Positions 1 to 8,102 of a DNA stretch of 15,480 nt are shown here, one piece after another. Location of the stretch: positions 1 through 15,480 of the forward strand of contig JAHXHF010000289.1 in the NCBI GenBank assembly GCA_025656895.1, in the 5' to 3' direction. The notes under the pieces were generated by a model. It was not told where the DNA came from and did not search any database. It worked only from the letters and a program-made list of their open reading frames with translations. The translations under genes were made by a program, and so were the position numbers. The stretch comes from a gamma proteobacterium symbiont of Bathyaustriella thionipta. GTDB taxonomy: Bacteria > Pseudomonadota > Gammaproteobacteria > Chromatiales > Chromatiaceae. The stretch's first letter is position 1; every line of letters begins with the position of its first letter.

Positions 1-128
1 GCTTGCACTGAAACTGAAAAGCATTGACACTGGCTAAGAGGAAGACGGGTACGGCATCTTCAGGAAATCATCAATAACCGGTTCGCATAATCTGTGCAAC
101 CTTCATTAACAGCGGGTACTTAAATAGA
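1..128. other. Leader region upstream of moxR, possibly with the 3' end of an earlier gene
   Basis: No complete gene fits here. One + strand frame is open from base 2 to a TAA at 35-37 and could be the last codons of an upstream gene, but eleven codons are too few to identify it. A TTGACA hexamer lies at 24-29 without a good -10 at normal spacing. A CATAAT hexamer at 86-91 could be a -10 element for the moxR operon, but its -35 is poor. AACCGGTT at 76-83 is a perfect 8-base palindrome. None of these sites is strong enough to call a promoter. Confidence 0.3.
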
Positions 129-1091
129 GTGAAAGCAGATAATAAAGATCTTGATCGGGTACGCGAACACATAGCCACCTGCGTGATCGGCCAGCAGCGA
201 CTGGTGGACAGCATGTTGATCGGTTTGCTGAGTGACGGGCATTTGCTGGTGGAGGGCCTGCCGGGTCTGGCCAAAACCACGGCTGTGAACGCGCTGGCGG
301 ATGCCATTGAGGGTGATTTTCACCGCATTCAGTTTACCCCGGATTTATTACCTTCCGATCTGGTGGGCACTGATATCTACCGGCATGAGAAAGGCGAATT
401 TGAATTTCGCCCTGGTCCTTTATTCCACAATATTTTACTGGCTGATGAAATTAACCGTGCGCCGGCCAAAGTGCAGTCGGCCTTGCTGGAATCCATGGCG
501 GAACGGCATATTACGGTGGGCCAGACCACTTATCCTTTGCCAGGCGTATTTATGGTGCTGGCCACCCAGAATCCGATTGAACAGGAAGGCACTTATCATT
601 TGCCGGAAGCGCAACTGGATCGTTTTCTTATGCAGGTAAGGGTGGAATATCCCAATCGTGAGGAAGAGCTGGCTATTCTGGAACTGGATAACAATAAACA
701 GAAGGTCTCGGCCGGCAAGGCCAAAGCGGTATTGACCCAGGCCAAACTCAAAGCCATGCGCAGCGCAGTGGCGGATATGTATCTGGATGAACGCCTTTAT
801 CAATATATTGTCGATCTGGTAAGAGCCACCCGCACAGCGCAGGCCTATGATGCGGAACTGGGTCGCTGGGCGCGCTTCGGCGCTTCTCCCAGAGCCTCTA
901 TTGCGTTGTCACGTTGCGCGCGCGCGTTGGCCTGGATGCGGGGTGATGAATATGTCTCACCTGAACATATTCAACAGGTCGCTCCTGAAATTCTGCGCCA
1001 TCGTTTGTTACTGACCTTTGAAGCGGAAGCGGAAGGCGTGACTACGGATGATTTTATCGCCCGTTTGCTGGAGCTGGTCGCCATTCCATGA
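129..1091 (+). CDS. moxR: MoxR-family AAA+ ATPase, first gene of the Bat operon
   Basis: A 320-residue AAA+ ATPase of the MoxR family. These proteins act in the cytoplasm as chaperone-like ATPases with von Willebrand A (VWA) partner proteins. Visible motifs are Walker A GLPGLAKTT (43-51), Walker B ILLADEINR (102-110), sensor 1 ATQN (145-148), the EAQLDRF stretch (160-166) that usually carries the arginine finger, and a C-terminal lid with sensor 2 GASPRAS. The length is normal for the family. The start is GTG at 129: the frame is open back to a TAA at 75-77 but contains no ATG, and family N-termini begin at about this point. No strong ribosome binding site is visible. The stop overlaps the DUF58 start by four bases, so the two are probably translationally coupled. 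In this gene order the likely job is to energise or remodel the BatA/BatB complex, which is inference from family context. Confidence 0.95.
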   Translation: MKADNKDLDRVREHIATCVIGQQRLVDSMLIGLLSDGHLLVEGLPGLAKTTAVNALADAIEGDFHRIQFTPDLLPSDLVGTDIYRHEKGEFEFRPGPLFHNILLADEINRAPAKVQSALLESMAERHITVGQTTYPLPGVFMVLATQNPIEQEGTYHLPEAQLDRFLMQVRVEYPNREEELAILELDNNKQKVSAGKAKAVLTQAKLKAMRSAVADMYLDERLYQYIVDLVRATRTAQAYDAELGRWARFGASPRASIALSRCARALAWMRGDEYVSPEHIQQVAPEILRHRLLLTFEAEAEGVTTDDFIARLLELVAIP

Positions 1092-2014
1092 GCGAGGCAT
1101 CGCATCCGCAACTGGATGAATTACTGGAACTGCGCCATCAGGCTCATACCCTGGGACTGGCTTCCCACCATCTGGTCAACACCACTTTCAGCGGCATGTA
1201 TGCCTCGGTATTCCGTGGTCAGGGGCTGAATTTTGAAGAAGTGCGCGAATATTGTGAAGGCGACGATATTCGCAATATGGACTGGAAAGTGACCGCGCGC
1301 ACCAATGAGCCGCATCTGAAAGTTTATCGTGAAGAACGTGAGCGCAGCGTGGTGCTGTGCATTGACCACAGCCCGCATATGTATTTTGCCACCCGGGGCA
1401 GTTTCAAATCCATACAGGCGGCACGCGCGGCCGCCTTGCTGGGCTGGGCGGCCAATAGCCTGAATGATCGGGTCGGCGGACTGCTGTTTGGTGACGCCGA
1501 GCAGGGTATGCAGCATTTTCAACCCACTAAAGACAGGCGCGCCATCTGGCGATTACTGAAAGAAATGTCCAATCCCAGTCGCCGCGCGCAACAGGGCGTG
1601 GATTGTCTGCAACGGGTTTTGCAGCGGGCCGACAAGGGCAGTGGCACCGGCAGCCTGATTTTTGTGATTGCCGATTTTAACCGCGATATCGCCGGTCTGG
1701 AACGCGCACTGGGGCAGCTTCGGCAAAAGCACTCGCTGGTGCTGGTGCCGGTTGATGATCCGGCTGACCGGGATATTCCATCGATGGGCATGGCGTTATT
1801 TCGTGCGCCCGATGGAGAAATATTACAGGTGGATACCGATGATGCCGAAAGTCGTGCAGCTTATGCCCGCCACTGGCAGAGCAGACGGGACGGCCTGCAA
1901 AAACTGGCGAACCAGTTGGGTATTGCGGTCATTCCGATACAAACCGATAACGATGTTCACCGTGCCTTGATGATGGGGCTGGCAAGACGTGCGCGCATGA
2001 GGGCGAGATTGTGA
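1088..2014 (+). CDS. DUF58 domain protein, Bat operon partner of MoxR
   Basis: A 308-residue protein of the DUF58 family, found almost always next to MoxR ATPases. The DUF58 signature is clear at residues 44-75: a GQGLNFEEVREY-like stretch, then GDDIRNMDWKVTART. It is followed by the strand and metal-site segment VVLCIDHSPHM (88-98). DUF58 folds are VWA-like, and that loop matches the first MIDAS motif DxSxS, but here the last serine is His97 (D93-H-S95-P-H97), so metal binding may be altered. No signal peptide or membrane segment is visible, so the protein is probably cytoplasmic. It starts with ATGA overlapping the moxR stop and ends overlapping the next gene by four bases. The molecular role of the family is not settled; a MoxR adaptor or substrate is the usual inference. 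Confidence 0.93.
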   Translation: MSEASHPQLDELLELRHQAHTLGLASHHLVNTTFSGMYASVFRGQGLNFEEVREYCEGDDIRNMDWKVTARTNEPHLKVYREERERSVVLCIDHSPHMYFATRGSFKSIQAARAAALLGWAANSLNDRVGGLLFGDAEQGMQHFQPTKDRRAIWRLLKEMSNPSRRAQQGVDCLQRVLQRADKGSGTGSLIFVIADFNRDIAGLERALGQLRQKHSLVLVPVDDPADRDIPSMGMALFRAPDGEILQVDTDDAESRAAYARHWQSRRDGLQKLANQLGIAVIPIQTDNDVHRALMMGLARRARMRARL

Positions 2015-2547
2015 ATGAAGCGTTGCTGAACAGCCAGATGCGTGATATTCAGGGGCTGGATGCCATCAGCGCCTGGCCACCGGCGCCCGGCTGGTGGCTG
2101 CTACTGGCGGCTGTGCTGCTGGCTTTCGTCTTGTTATCACTGGCCTGGAACTGGTACAAGTGGCGTCGCCGCATGCCGCGCGGCAGTTGGCAGCAGGATG
2201 CCTCGCGGCAGTTATACAGCCTGCGCAAACGCATTGATCGCGGTGATGGCAAACAGCTCTCGGCGGAATTATTTGAATTGATGCGACGCATTGCGATGGC
2301 GCGTTGCGGACGTCGTTCCTGCGCCGGTTTAAGTGGCAGCCGCTGGCTGGACTGGCTGGCACAACATGATCCGCAGGGCTTCGACTGGTCGCAATATGGA
2401 AAACCCCTGCTGCAGGGGCTGTACGCGCCTGCCGGTAAAAATACAATACGCGCCACAGACCTGCATCAACTGGTGAATGCCGCACTGGCCTGGACCACAC
2501 AAGCGGTTGATTGTGACAGCAGCATCGAGAACGCTCATGGGGTTTGA
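2011..2547 (+). CDS. DUF4381 small membrane protein of the Bat operon
   Basis: A 178-residue protein of the DUF4381 family, typical of the slot between DUF58 and BatA in proteobacterial Bat operons. It shows the family hallmark WPPAPGWW (22-29), which runs into one hydrophobic segment (about 28-47) followed by a basic stretch WYKWRRRMPR, suggesting a single-pass inner-membrane protein with a cytoplasmic C-terminal region. The rest is helical, with conserved-looking tryptophans (SGSRWLDWL). The start is a GTG within GTGA, overlapping the DUF58 stop. An ATG at 2038-2040 in the same frame (residue 10) would give a slightly shorter product and cannot be excluded. The function is unknown; membership of the complex is inferred from position. 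Confidence 0.88.
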   Translation: MNEALLNSQMRDIQGLDAISAWPPAPGWWLLLAAVLLAFVLLSLAWNWYKWRRRMPRGSWQQDASRQLYSLRKRIDRGDGKQLSAELFELMRRIAMARCGRRSCAGLSGSRWLDWLAQHDPQGFDWSQYGKPLLQGLYAPAGKNTIRATDLHQLVNAALAWTTQAVDCDSSIENAHGV

Positions 2548-3580
2548 ATTTCAATGGCCGTGGATGGCGCTTTTGTTGTTGCTGCCGCCGCTGGTGTACT
2601 GGTTGTGGATTCGTCATCCGCATACACAGGATGAGGATCTGAACTCACAACGGCAGACACTGTTGCATCCCGCGCTGGCGCATTTACAGGAAAGCTATCA
2701 CGCGCGCCGCCCGCGTATGCCGGTCAGTCGCCGCCTGCAGTTATTGCTGCCGCTGTTGCTGTGGCTGCTACTGACACTGGCGATGATGCGCCCGCAATGG
2801 CTGGAACCCTGGGAGGAAACCCGCAGCGAAGGCTATGACCTGATGCTGGTGGTGGATGCCTCGCATTCAATGGAAGCGATGGATTTCACGCGCAATAATC
2901 AGCCGCTTACCCGCATGGCGGTACTGAAAGGCGTAATGGACAAATTCATTGCCAGTCGCCAGGGTGACCGTATCGGTTTAATTGTTTTCGGCAGTCAGGC
3001 CTATACCATTTCACCGCTTACCTATGATCTGGACGCGGTGCGTTTGCAACTGCAGGAAGTGACCGCCAATATTGCCGGACAGGGTACCGCCATGGGTGAT
3101 GCCATTGGTCTGGCGGTCAAGAAACTGCGTGAACGTCCGCCCGGTTCACGCGTATTGATTTTAATTGCTGATGGTGAAAATACCGCCGGCAGTATTCCAC
3201 CCTTGCAGGCCGCCCGTCTGGCGCAGCAGGAAGGTGTGCGCATCTATGCTATCGGTGTCGGCAGCGATCGTGAACAGGTGCCCATACTGGAAGGCGGCCG
3301 CCTGCTCAATCGCAGCGACCTGGGGCTGGATGAACAGGTGCTGCGTGATATTGCCACGGCGGCCAAAGGTGCCTATTTTCGTGCCACCGACACTTCCGCG
3401 CTGGAAGAAATTTACGCGCAAATTGATCAGCTGGAAAAAAGCCATTCCACTTCACGCACCGTTATGATTCCTCATCCTCTGTATGTCTGGCCGCTGGCAC
3501 TGGCTTTACTGATTTTGCTGTTGCAGGGACTGTTTCCTGATGCACGTTTGCGAACCTGGGCGAAGCACGAACATGTCTGA
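2537..3580 (+). CDS. batA: BatA, membrane-anchored von Willebrand A domain protein
   Basis: A 347-residue BatA-type protein. It has an N-terminal membrane segment (about 8-24), a second hydrophobic segment (66-84), a VWA domain (about 100-300) and a C-terminal membrane segment (316-332), giving the usual hairpin-plus-domain layout of BatA/BatB. The metal-ion adhesion site is complete: D107-A-S109-H-S111, T184 within GQGTAMGDA, and D212 within IADGEN. I chose ATG 2537, which overlaps the DUF4381 gene by 11 bases. An in-frame ATG at 2477 would add 20 residues lacking family character and overlap by 71 bases. Family members were linked to aerotolerance and stress survival in Bacteroides, Leptospira and Francisella, but the biochemical target is not known. 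It probably pairs with BatB. Confidence 0.93.
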   Translation: MGFEFQWPWMALLLLLPPLVYWLWIRHPHTQDEDLNSQRQTLLHPALAHLQESYHARRPRMPVSRRLQLLLPLLLWLLLTLAMMRPQWLEPWEETRSEGYDLMLVVDASHSMEAMDFTRNNQPLTRMAVLKGVMDKFIASRQGDRIGLIVFGSQAYTISPLTYDLDAVRLQLQEVTANIAGQGTAMGDAIGLAVKKLRERPPGSRVLILIADGENTAGSIPPLQAARLAQQEGVRIYAIGVGSDREQVPILEGGRLLNRSDLGLDEQVLRDIATAAKGAYFRATDTSALEEIYAQIDQLEKSHSTSRTVMIPHPLYVWPLALALLILLLQGLFPDARLRTWAKHEHV

Positions 3581-4577
3581 AGCCGGTTTTCAGTTTGCTC
3601 ATCCCGGCTGGCTGCTGTTGCTGGCCATGCCCTTGCTGGTAGGAATCTGGTTGCGTCTGACCCGGGCAAGAGATGATATGGAACGTTATCGGGCTTACGC
3701 GGATGAACAGTTACTGCCATATTTGCTCGCCCGGCACGGTGCTGCTTCCGGGCGGCGCTGGCAGCGGCCACTGTGGTGGAGCCTGCTGTGGATATTGCTG
3801 GTACTGGCGCTGGCCGGCCCGCGTTGGGATTTTCACGACATACAATTATTTCGTCCCGGCAATGATCTGGTGATATTGCTGGATTTATCCGCTTCCATGG
3901 ATGTAAAGGATGTCGCCCCCTCGCGCCTGCTGCGCGCGCATCAGGAAATACAGGACCTGATTGAATACAATCATCAGGCCCGTCTGGGTTTAATTGCCTT
4001 TGCCAGTAGGCCGCATGTGGTTACGCCTTTAACCCAGGATGGCGCCAGTTTACGCTTGCAGTTACCGGCACTGACCACAAAACTGCTTACCTTACGCGGC
4101 AGTCGTCCGGGTGAAGCGCTGCTGCGAGCCGGGCAGATGCTGGCCGGGCAACCGGCAGACAGCGGACGCCATGTGTTGCTGATTACCGACGGTGATTTTG
4201 CGGATGATCAGAGCGTGGAGATCGCCACTCAAATGGCCGAAAAAAATATTCATTTGCATGTTTTTGGCGTGGGTAGCGCGCAAGGTGGTGAGGTTGCGGG
4301 TTTGCGCCGGCGTGACGGCCAGCCGATTCTTTCGGCTTTGAATGAAGCCGCGCTTGAAGCCCTGGCGAAAGCCGGCAAAGGCCTGTACCGGCTGGCCGGT
4401 TATCAGGACAGTGATACGCGTGATTTACTGAATTTTATTGATGAAACTGCTCACGCGCAGGTATTGGCGCAGCAGAAAACCCGTGTCTGGAATGAGCGTT
4501 TTTATTATCCGATTGGCATACTCATGCTGTTGCTGCTACCCGTGTTCCGGCGTACCTGGAAGGATGCGAGCGCATGA
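3573..4577 (+). CDS. batB: BatB, second membrane-anchored von Willebrand A domain protein
   Basis: A 334-residue VWA protein homologous to the preceding BatA, with membrane segments at about 13-29, 67-82 and 311-324. The MIDAS motif is present: D104-L-S106-A-S108 and D206 in ITDGD. The usual threonine of the second motif appears to be replaced by serine (S177 in RGSRPGEAL), which can also ligate the metal. The start at ATG 3573 overlaps the batA stop by eight bases; an in-frame ATG at 3540 would add 11 unlikely residues. The gene ends inside the ATGA that starts batC. BatB normally carries the VWA domain without the C-terminal TPR region, which is a separate gene (batC) here, as in many proteobacteria. 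Confidence 0.93.
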   Translation: MSEAGFQFAHPGWLLLLAMPLLVGIWLRLTRARDDMERYRAYADEQLLPYLLARHGAASGRRWQRPLWWSLLWILLVLALAGPRWDFHDIQLFRPGNDLVILLDLSASMDVKDVAPSRLLRAHQEIQDLIEYNHQARLGLIAFASRPHVVTPLTQDGASLRLQLPALTTKLLTLRGSRPGEALLRAGQMLAGQPADSGRHVLLITDGDFADDQSVEIATQMAEKNIHLHVFGVGSAQGGEVAGLRRRDGQPILSALNEAALEALAKAGKGLYRLAGYQDSDTRDLLNFIDETAHAQVLAQQKTRVWNERFYYPIGILMLLLLPVFRRTWKDASA

Positions 4578-6151
4578 AAAAGCCAGGCTATCTACTGCTT
4601 TGTTTATGCTTGGTGTCAGCCGGCGCGCACGCCGACCTGTTCGAAAATAATGAGCAACAGGCTGCCCGTTTGTTTCGGCAGGGCGATTACGCGCAGGCGG
4701 CGGAACAGTTTGAAGACGATTATCGGCGTGGCGTGGCGCTGTACCGGGCGCAGCAGTATCAGCCGGCGGTACAGGCGTTTTCCCGGGTCGAGCGCGAAGA
4801 AGTGGCGGAGAAGGCCTTGTACAATCTGGGCAACAGCTATTTCCAGTTACAAAAATACGAGCAGGCATTGCAGGCCTATGATGAAGCACTGAAGCTGAAT
4901 CCGGACAATGAAGACGCGCGTTTCAACCGGAGTCTGGCGCGTACCCTGCTGGCACAGGCCACGCTTGCACAAGACAAAAATAAAGAAGAAGAAAAAAGCG
5001 AGGAAAAACAACAGCCTGAAGAAAAGAAAAAAGACCAGCAGGAAAAGAAAGAGGAGCAGAAATCTGGCGAGCAGGAGTCGGAAGAACAACAGCAGTCCGG
5101 CGAAAAAGAGTCAGAAGAACAGCAGCAATCCGGTGAGCAGGAATCGGAAGAGCAGCAGCAATCCGGTGAACAGGAATCGGAAGAACAGCAACAGTCCGGT
5201 GAGCAGGAATCGGAAGAGCAGCAGCAGTCCGGTGAACAGGAATCAGAAGAACAGCAGCAATCGGGCGAACAGGAATCGGAACAACAGCAACAATCCGGTG
5301 AGCAGCAATCAGAAGAACAACAGCAATCCGGTGAGCAGGAATCGGAACAACAGCAACAATCCGGTGAACAACAATCGGAAGAGCAGCAGTCCGGAGAGCA
5401 ACAGTCAGAACAGGAACAGTCGGGTGAGCAACAATCCGAGGATGACAGTAGCGCTGAACAGACCGATGACGCTAGCGGCGATTCACAAGAGCAGCCGGAT
5501 GAGGGCGATGGTGAGCCGTCAGAACAGCAACAGGCGTCTGGCGAGCAGGATTCCGAAGATCAACAGTCGGGTGAACAGCAATCCGATGAACAGCAGCAGG
5601 CCGAGCAACAAAAAGGCCAGCAGCAAACGCAGGATGAGGCCGGTTCCGAACAGGATCAACAGCCATCATCGGAAGGAAGCGGGGCAGAGGATGAACCGCA
5701 GGGCCAGGATGAAGGCTTGCAACAGCAGGATGACAGTTCCGCCGCAAAAGAGCCGACCGAACCCCAGCCGTCTTCTGCGCCAGCCGCTGAACAGCAGGCC
5801 GGCCAGCAGCAACAGCAGGCACGTGAAGGCCAGCAGCCACCGCAGCAGGGTAGTTCTTCAAATGCCGGAGAGGAAAAGCCATCGGCAGAATCATTGCAGC
5901 CGATTGAAGCGGCGCAACAGTTTGACCAGATGGGCCAGCCGCTGGATGATGGTATGCAGAGCGGAGAGACGCCGGCGGGTGGTGAGCAGTCCGCCGAAGG
6001 CAAGGCACAAAATGCCTTACTGGAACAATGGCTGGATAATGTTGAGGGCGATCCGGCGCATTTGCTGAAAAACCGTTTCCAGATGGAAGAATATCGTTAC
6101 CGTCAGCAGCAGGGTCAGAGCCGGCCCCCGTATGAGCCACGTCCCTGGTAG
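4574..6151 (+). CDS. batC: BatC, exported TPR protein with a giant Gln/Glu/Ser repeat tail
   Basis: A 525-residue BatC-type protein. A signal peptide is visible (KK at the start, hydrophobic core, likely cleavage after AHA at residue 20). TPR repeats fill about 21-125, with the family pattern of LFENNEQQAARLF, then GVALYRAQQYQPAVQAF, then YNLGNSYFQLQKYEQAL. The C-terminus has the family ending LEQWLDNVEGDPAHLLKNRF (483-502). Between them lies a low-complexity, very acidic region (about 132-475) rich in Q, E, S and G, including a tandem repeat at 168-286. This linker seems much longer than in compact BatC proteins. TPR domains usually mediate protein binding, here probably with BatA/BatB or BatD at the membrane or in the periplasm. 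It is coupled to batB by a four-base overlap. Confidence 0.9.
   Translation: MKKPGYLLLCLCLVSAGAHADLFENNEQQAARLFRQGDYAQAAEQFEDDYRRGVALYRAQQYQPAVQAFSRVEREEVAEKALYNLGNSYFQLQKYEQALQAYDEALKLNPDNEDARFNRSLARTLLAQATLAQDKNKEEEKSEEKQQPEEKKKDQQEKKEEQKSGEQESEEQQQSGEKESEEQQQSGEQESEEQQQSGEQESEEQQQSGEQESEEQQQSGEQESEEQQQSGEQESEQQQQSGEQQSEEQQQSGEQESEQQQQSGEQQSEEQQSGEQQSEQEQSGEQQSEDDSSAEQTDDASGDSQEQPDEGDGEPSEQQQASGEQDSEDQQSGEQQSDEQQQAEQQKGQQQTQDEAGSEQDQQPSSEGSGAEDEPQGQDEGLQQQDDSSAAKEPTEPQPSSAPAAEQQAGQQQQQAREGQQPPQQGSSSNAGEEKPSAESLQPIEAAQQFDQMGQPLDDGMQSGETPAGGEQSAEGKAQNALLEQWLDNVEGDPAHLLKNRFQMEEYRYRQQQGQSRPPYEPRPW
5075..5431 (+). repeat. In-frame 33-base tandem repeat in batC (unit ESEEQQQSGEQ)
   Basis: Nine consecutive 33-base units encode variants of ESEEQQQSGEQ (BatC residues 168-266). 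Two 30-base units follow (267-286), each lacking one residue. Units 2 to 6 are identical at the protein level but differ at synonymous third positions (gaa/gag, cag/caa, tcg/tca, tcc/tcg, ggt/ggc), so the array is not newly copied and the peptide seems to be kept by selection. Partial echoes such as SGEQDSEDQQSGEQQSDEQQQ occur further on. Unit lengths that are multiples of three keep the frame when copy number changes. Confidence 0.93.
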
Positions 6152-6160
6152 GATGAATCA

Positions 6161-7801
6161 ATGAAAACATGGGCTCACAATCAATTCTTTCCACTAGCCG
6201 TCAGTCTGGCTTTGCTTCTGCTGTGCCTGCCGATGACGCTGGTCGCGCAGCCCCCGCCCAGCTCACAGTTTCGTCCCATGCCACAAACTAACGCGGTGGG
6301 CGTGCCGCCGACTGCGCCGCAAGAATACAGCAATTATCGTTATCAGCGCGGGCCGGGTAACAGCTATTCATATAGCTATAGTCGCAGTTGGTCAAACCAG
6401 CAGGGTTCGCCACCTTACCCGGGGCAACAAACACAAAGCCGTATGTCGGGTAGTCAGCCACCCGAGGTAAAATTTGAACTGGACGCGAAACAGGCTTATG
6501 TGCACCAGAACCTGATCGCCAGTATTGATGTAATCAGCAGCAGTAATCTTAAAACACTCAATGTGCAAGCACCGCCCATGGCGGAAATGGTCTTTCGTGA
6601 ACTGGGCGAACGCAGCGCCAGCGCGCAAACGCTGAATGGAAAACAGCAGATTGTGACACGCCTGTATTATCAGTTAACAGCGCTGCAGGCGGGCGTGTTA
6701 CAGATTCCGTCCCTGACCATCAGTGGTATGCTGGAAAGCGGCACTCCTTTCAAGATACAGACACCGGCCGGTCAACAGCTTGAGGTGTTGCCGGCGAATG
6801 CCTCGGTAAGCCCCTGGTTGCCGCTCAGTGCCCTGGAAGTGAGTGCCAAACTTATCAATGATGAAGATGTGCGCGAAGGCAAACCGCTGACCCTGAGCAT
6901 AGAACAACGTGCCGAGGGCATGAGTGGCAGCCAGTTGCCCTCACCGGAATCACAACTGCGTTCCAAAAATCACCGCCTTTATCGGGAAGCAACCGAGGTC
7001 AGTGGCACGATCTCCCAACAGGGCCGGCTGATTGGTACAAGAATTGACCGTTTTACCCTGGTGCCGCAGACCGGCAACATGGTGCAGATTCCGTCCGTGC
7101 GTATTGAATGGTGGAATGTAAATCGCCAGCGCAAGGAAATAGCCTTGCTACCCGGACGTTTGCTGAATCCGCAGCTGGGTTTGCTGGGTAATGCCGCAGA
7201 CGGTTTCAGCGGTGACTCCTTCCTGCCCGGCATAGGCTGGTTGCTGTGGTTGCCACTGGCGGTGATTGCTTTTACCGCAGGGCTTTACTGGACCTGGATC
7301 AGAAGCCACAGCCGCCAATACAGCAGCCGCTTCGGCTATTGGTTTGCCGCTGTCAGCCAGCCTGTGCGGCAATGGTTGATGACCTGGTATTATCGTTTAT
7401 CACCGCGTCGTCATCTGCATCGTCTGCGGCGCAAGTTTGCCGATAATCTGCCTCGTTCAGCCCGTTTGTGGTATTGCGTAGGCGCCGCCGATAATGAGCA
7501 GGACCCGGATGACTGGAGTCAGGTATTGCGTTTTCTGGTCTCGCGGCGGCTGGGTCTGCCGGCTCAGGTTCCCATGGCGCAACTGGCTGAACATATCATC
7601 CGTATTCATAAAACAGCCAACCCCGACAAGGTGCGTGAACTGCTGGCCGAACTGGAAGCGGCCTTGTTTGCACGTCAACCGCTGTATGATTTTTCCCGCT
7701 GGAAACGCGAATTCAAGCGCCAGATCAAACCACAGCCCCTGCGCTGGCTGTTTCGCCGCCGCCCGGTCAAACGTATGGGGCTGCCGCAACTCAACCCTTA
7801 A
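6161..7801 (+). CDS. batD: BatD, periplasmic/membrane protein of the Bat operon
   Basis: A 546-residue BatD family protein, last gene of the operon. It has a signal peptide (about 1-29, ending LVAQ), then a low-complexity Pro/Gln/Ser/Tyr linker (31-100, with SYSYSYSRSW at 69-78). The conserved region starts at about 102 (EVKFELD, YVHQNL, SSNLKTLNVQ, PPMAEMVFRELGE) and contains beta-rich repeats to about 335. A single membrane segment (357-379) is followed by a basic, helical cytoplasmic tail of about 165 residues. Residues 102-150 closely match the BatD/'oxygen tolerance' family. It starts nine bases after the batC stop, with an AGGA (6150-6153) as ribosome binding site. The role is presumed to be the periplasmic arm of the Bat complex; no enzyme activity is suggested. 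Confidence 0.9.
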   Translation: MKTWAHNQFFPLAVSLALLLLCLPMTLVAQPPPSSQFRPMPQTNAVGVPPTAPQEYSNYRYQRGPGNSYSYSYSRSWSNQQGSPPYPGQQTQSRMSGSQPPEVKFELDAKQAYVHQNLIASIDVISSSNLKTLNVQAPPMAEMVFRELGERSASAQTLNGKQQIVTRLYYQLTALQAGVLQIPSLTISGMLESGTPFKIQTPAGQQLEVLPANASVSPWLPLSALEVSAKLINDEDVREGKPLTLSIEQRAEGMSGSQLPSPESQLRSKNHRLYREATEVSGTISQQGRLIGTRIDRFTLVPQTGNMVQIPSVRIEWWNVNRQRKEIALLPGRLLNPQLGLLGNAADGFSGDSFLPGIGWLLWLPLAVIAFTAGLYWTWIRSHSRQYSSRFGYWFAAVSQPVRQWLMTWYYRLSPRRHLHRLRRKFADNLPRSARLWYCVGAADNEQDPDDWSQVLRFLVSRRLGLPAQVPMAQLAEHIIRIHKTANPDKVRELLAELEAALFARQPLYDFSRWKREFKRQIKPQPLRWLFRRRPVKRMGLPQLNP

Positions 7802-7841
7802 TCAGGTAAAGTTGTACCTCACGATTACAGGCAAAAGCAAG

Positions 7842-8102
7842 ATGAAACATTATACAAAAGCAAAAAAACAAACCGAAGTTTCGGTGGGTGAGTCAGTAAA
7901 AATACTCCGTGAGTTTCAGGAACTCAGTCAAAATGAACTGGCTGAAATCACAGGTATTCCGCAATCCACTATTTCAGCGATTGAAAATAACCGGGTGCAG
8001 TTGGGCGTAGAAAGAGCAAAGGTATTTGCAAGAGCGTTGCAATGCCATCCTGCCGTGCTTGTATTTCCCGGTTGGGACATACAGCACGAATCAGCGGCAT
8101 AA
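7842..8102 (+). CDS. Small XRE-type helix-turn-helix regulator, orphan antitoxin-like
   Basis: An 86-residue protein with a Cro/C1-type (XRE) DNA-binding domain at about 16-72. Helix 2, turn and recognition helix are seen in LSQNELAEITGIPQSTISAI (28-47), followed by ENNRVQLGVERAKVFARAL. The tail VLVFPGWDI resembles that of antitoxins of RelE/HigB-type pairs. In such pairs the toxin lies directly next to the antitoxin, but here batD ends 41 bases upstream and the downstream neighbour is a P-loop protein, so no toxin is visible. It may be a solitary regulator or a leftover antitoxin. The frame is open far upstream inside batD, but family similarity begins at ATG 7842, so the longer version is rejected. 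The ribosome binding site is weak. Confidence 0.85.
   Translation: MKHYTKAKKQTEVSVGESVKILREFQELSQNELAEITGIPQSTISAIENNRVQLGVERAKVFARALQCHPAVLVFPGWDIQHESAA

Noticed and set aside
4908..6068. A 386-codon Lys/Arg/Asn/Ser-rich frame on the + strand
   Set aside because: It is the +1 shadow of batC, held open by the same Gln/Glu/Ser codon repeats. It has no family features and batC fits signal peptide, TPR and C-terminal motifs.
5472..6194. A 240-codon frame on the - strand with His/Pro/Ala-rich product
   Set aside because: It is antisense to batC and the start of batD. Low-complexity composition mirrors CAG/CTG-rich DNA and no domain is seen.
7804..7819. AGGTA/TACCT inverted repeat after batD as a terminator
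   Set aside because: The stem has only five pairs and no T-tract follows.
7494..7841. N-terminal extension of the XRE regulator frame inside batD
   Set aside because: The extra 116 codons are the shadow of batD. Family similarity begins at ATG 7842.
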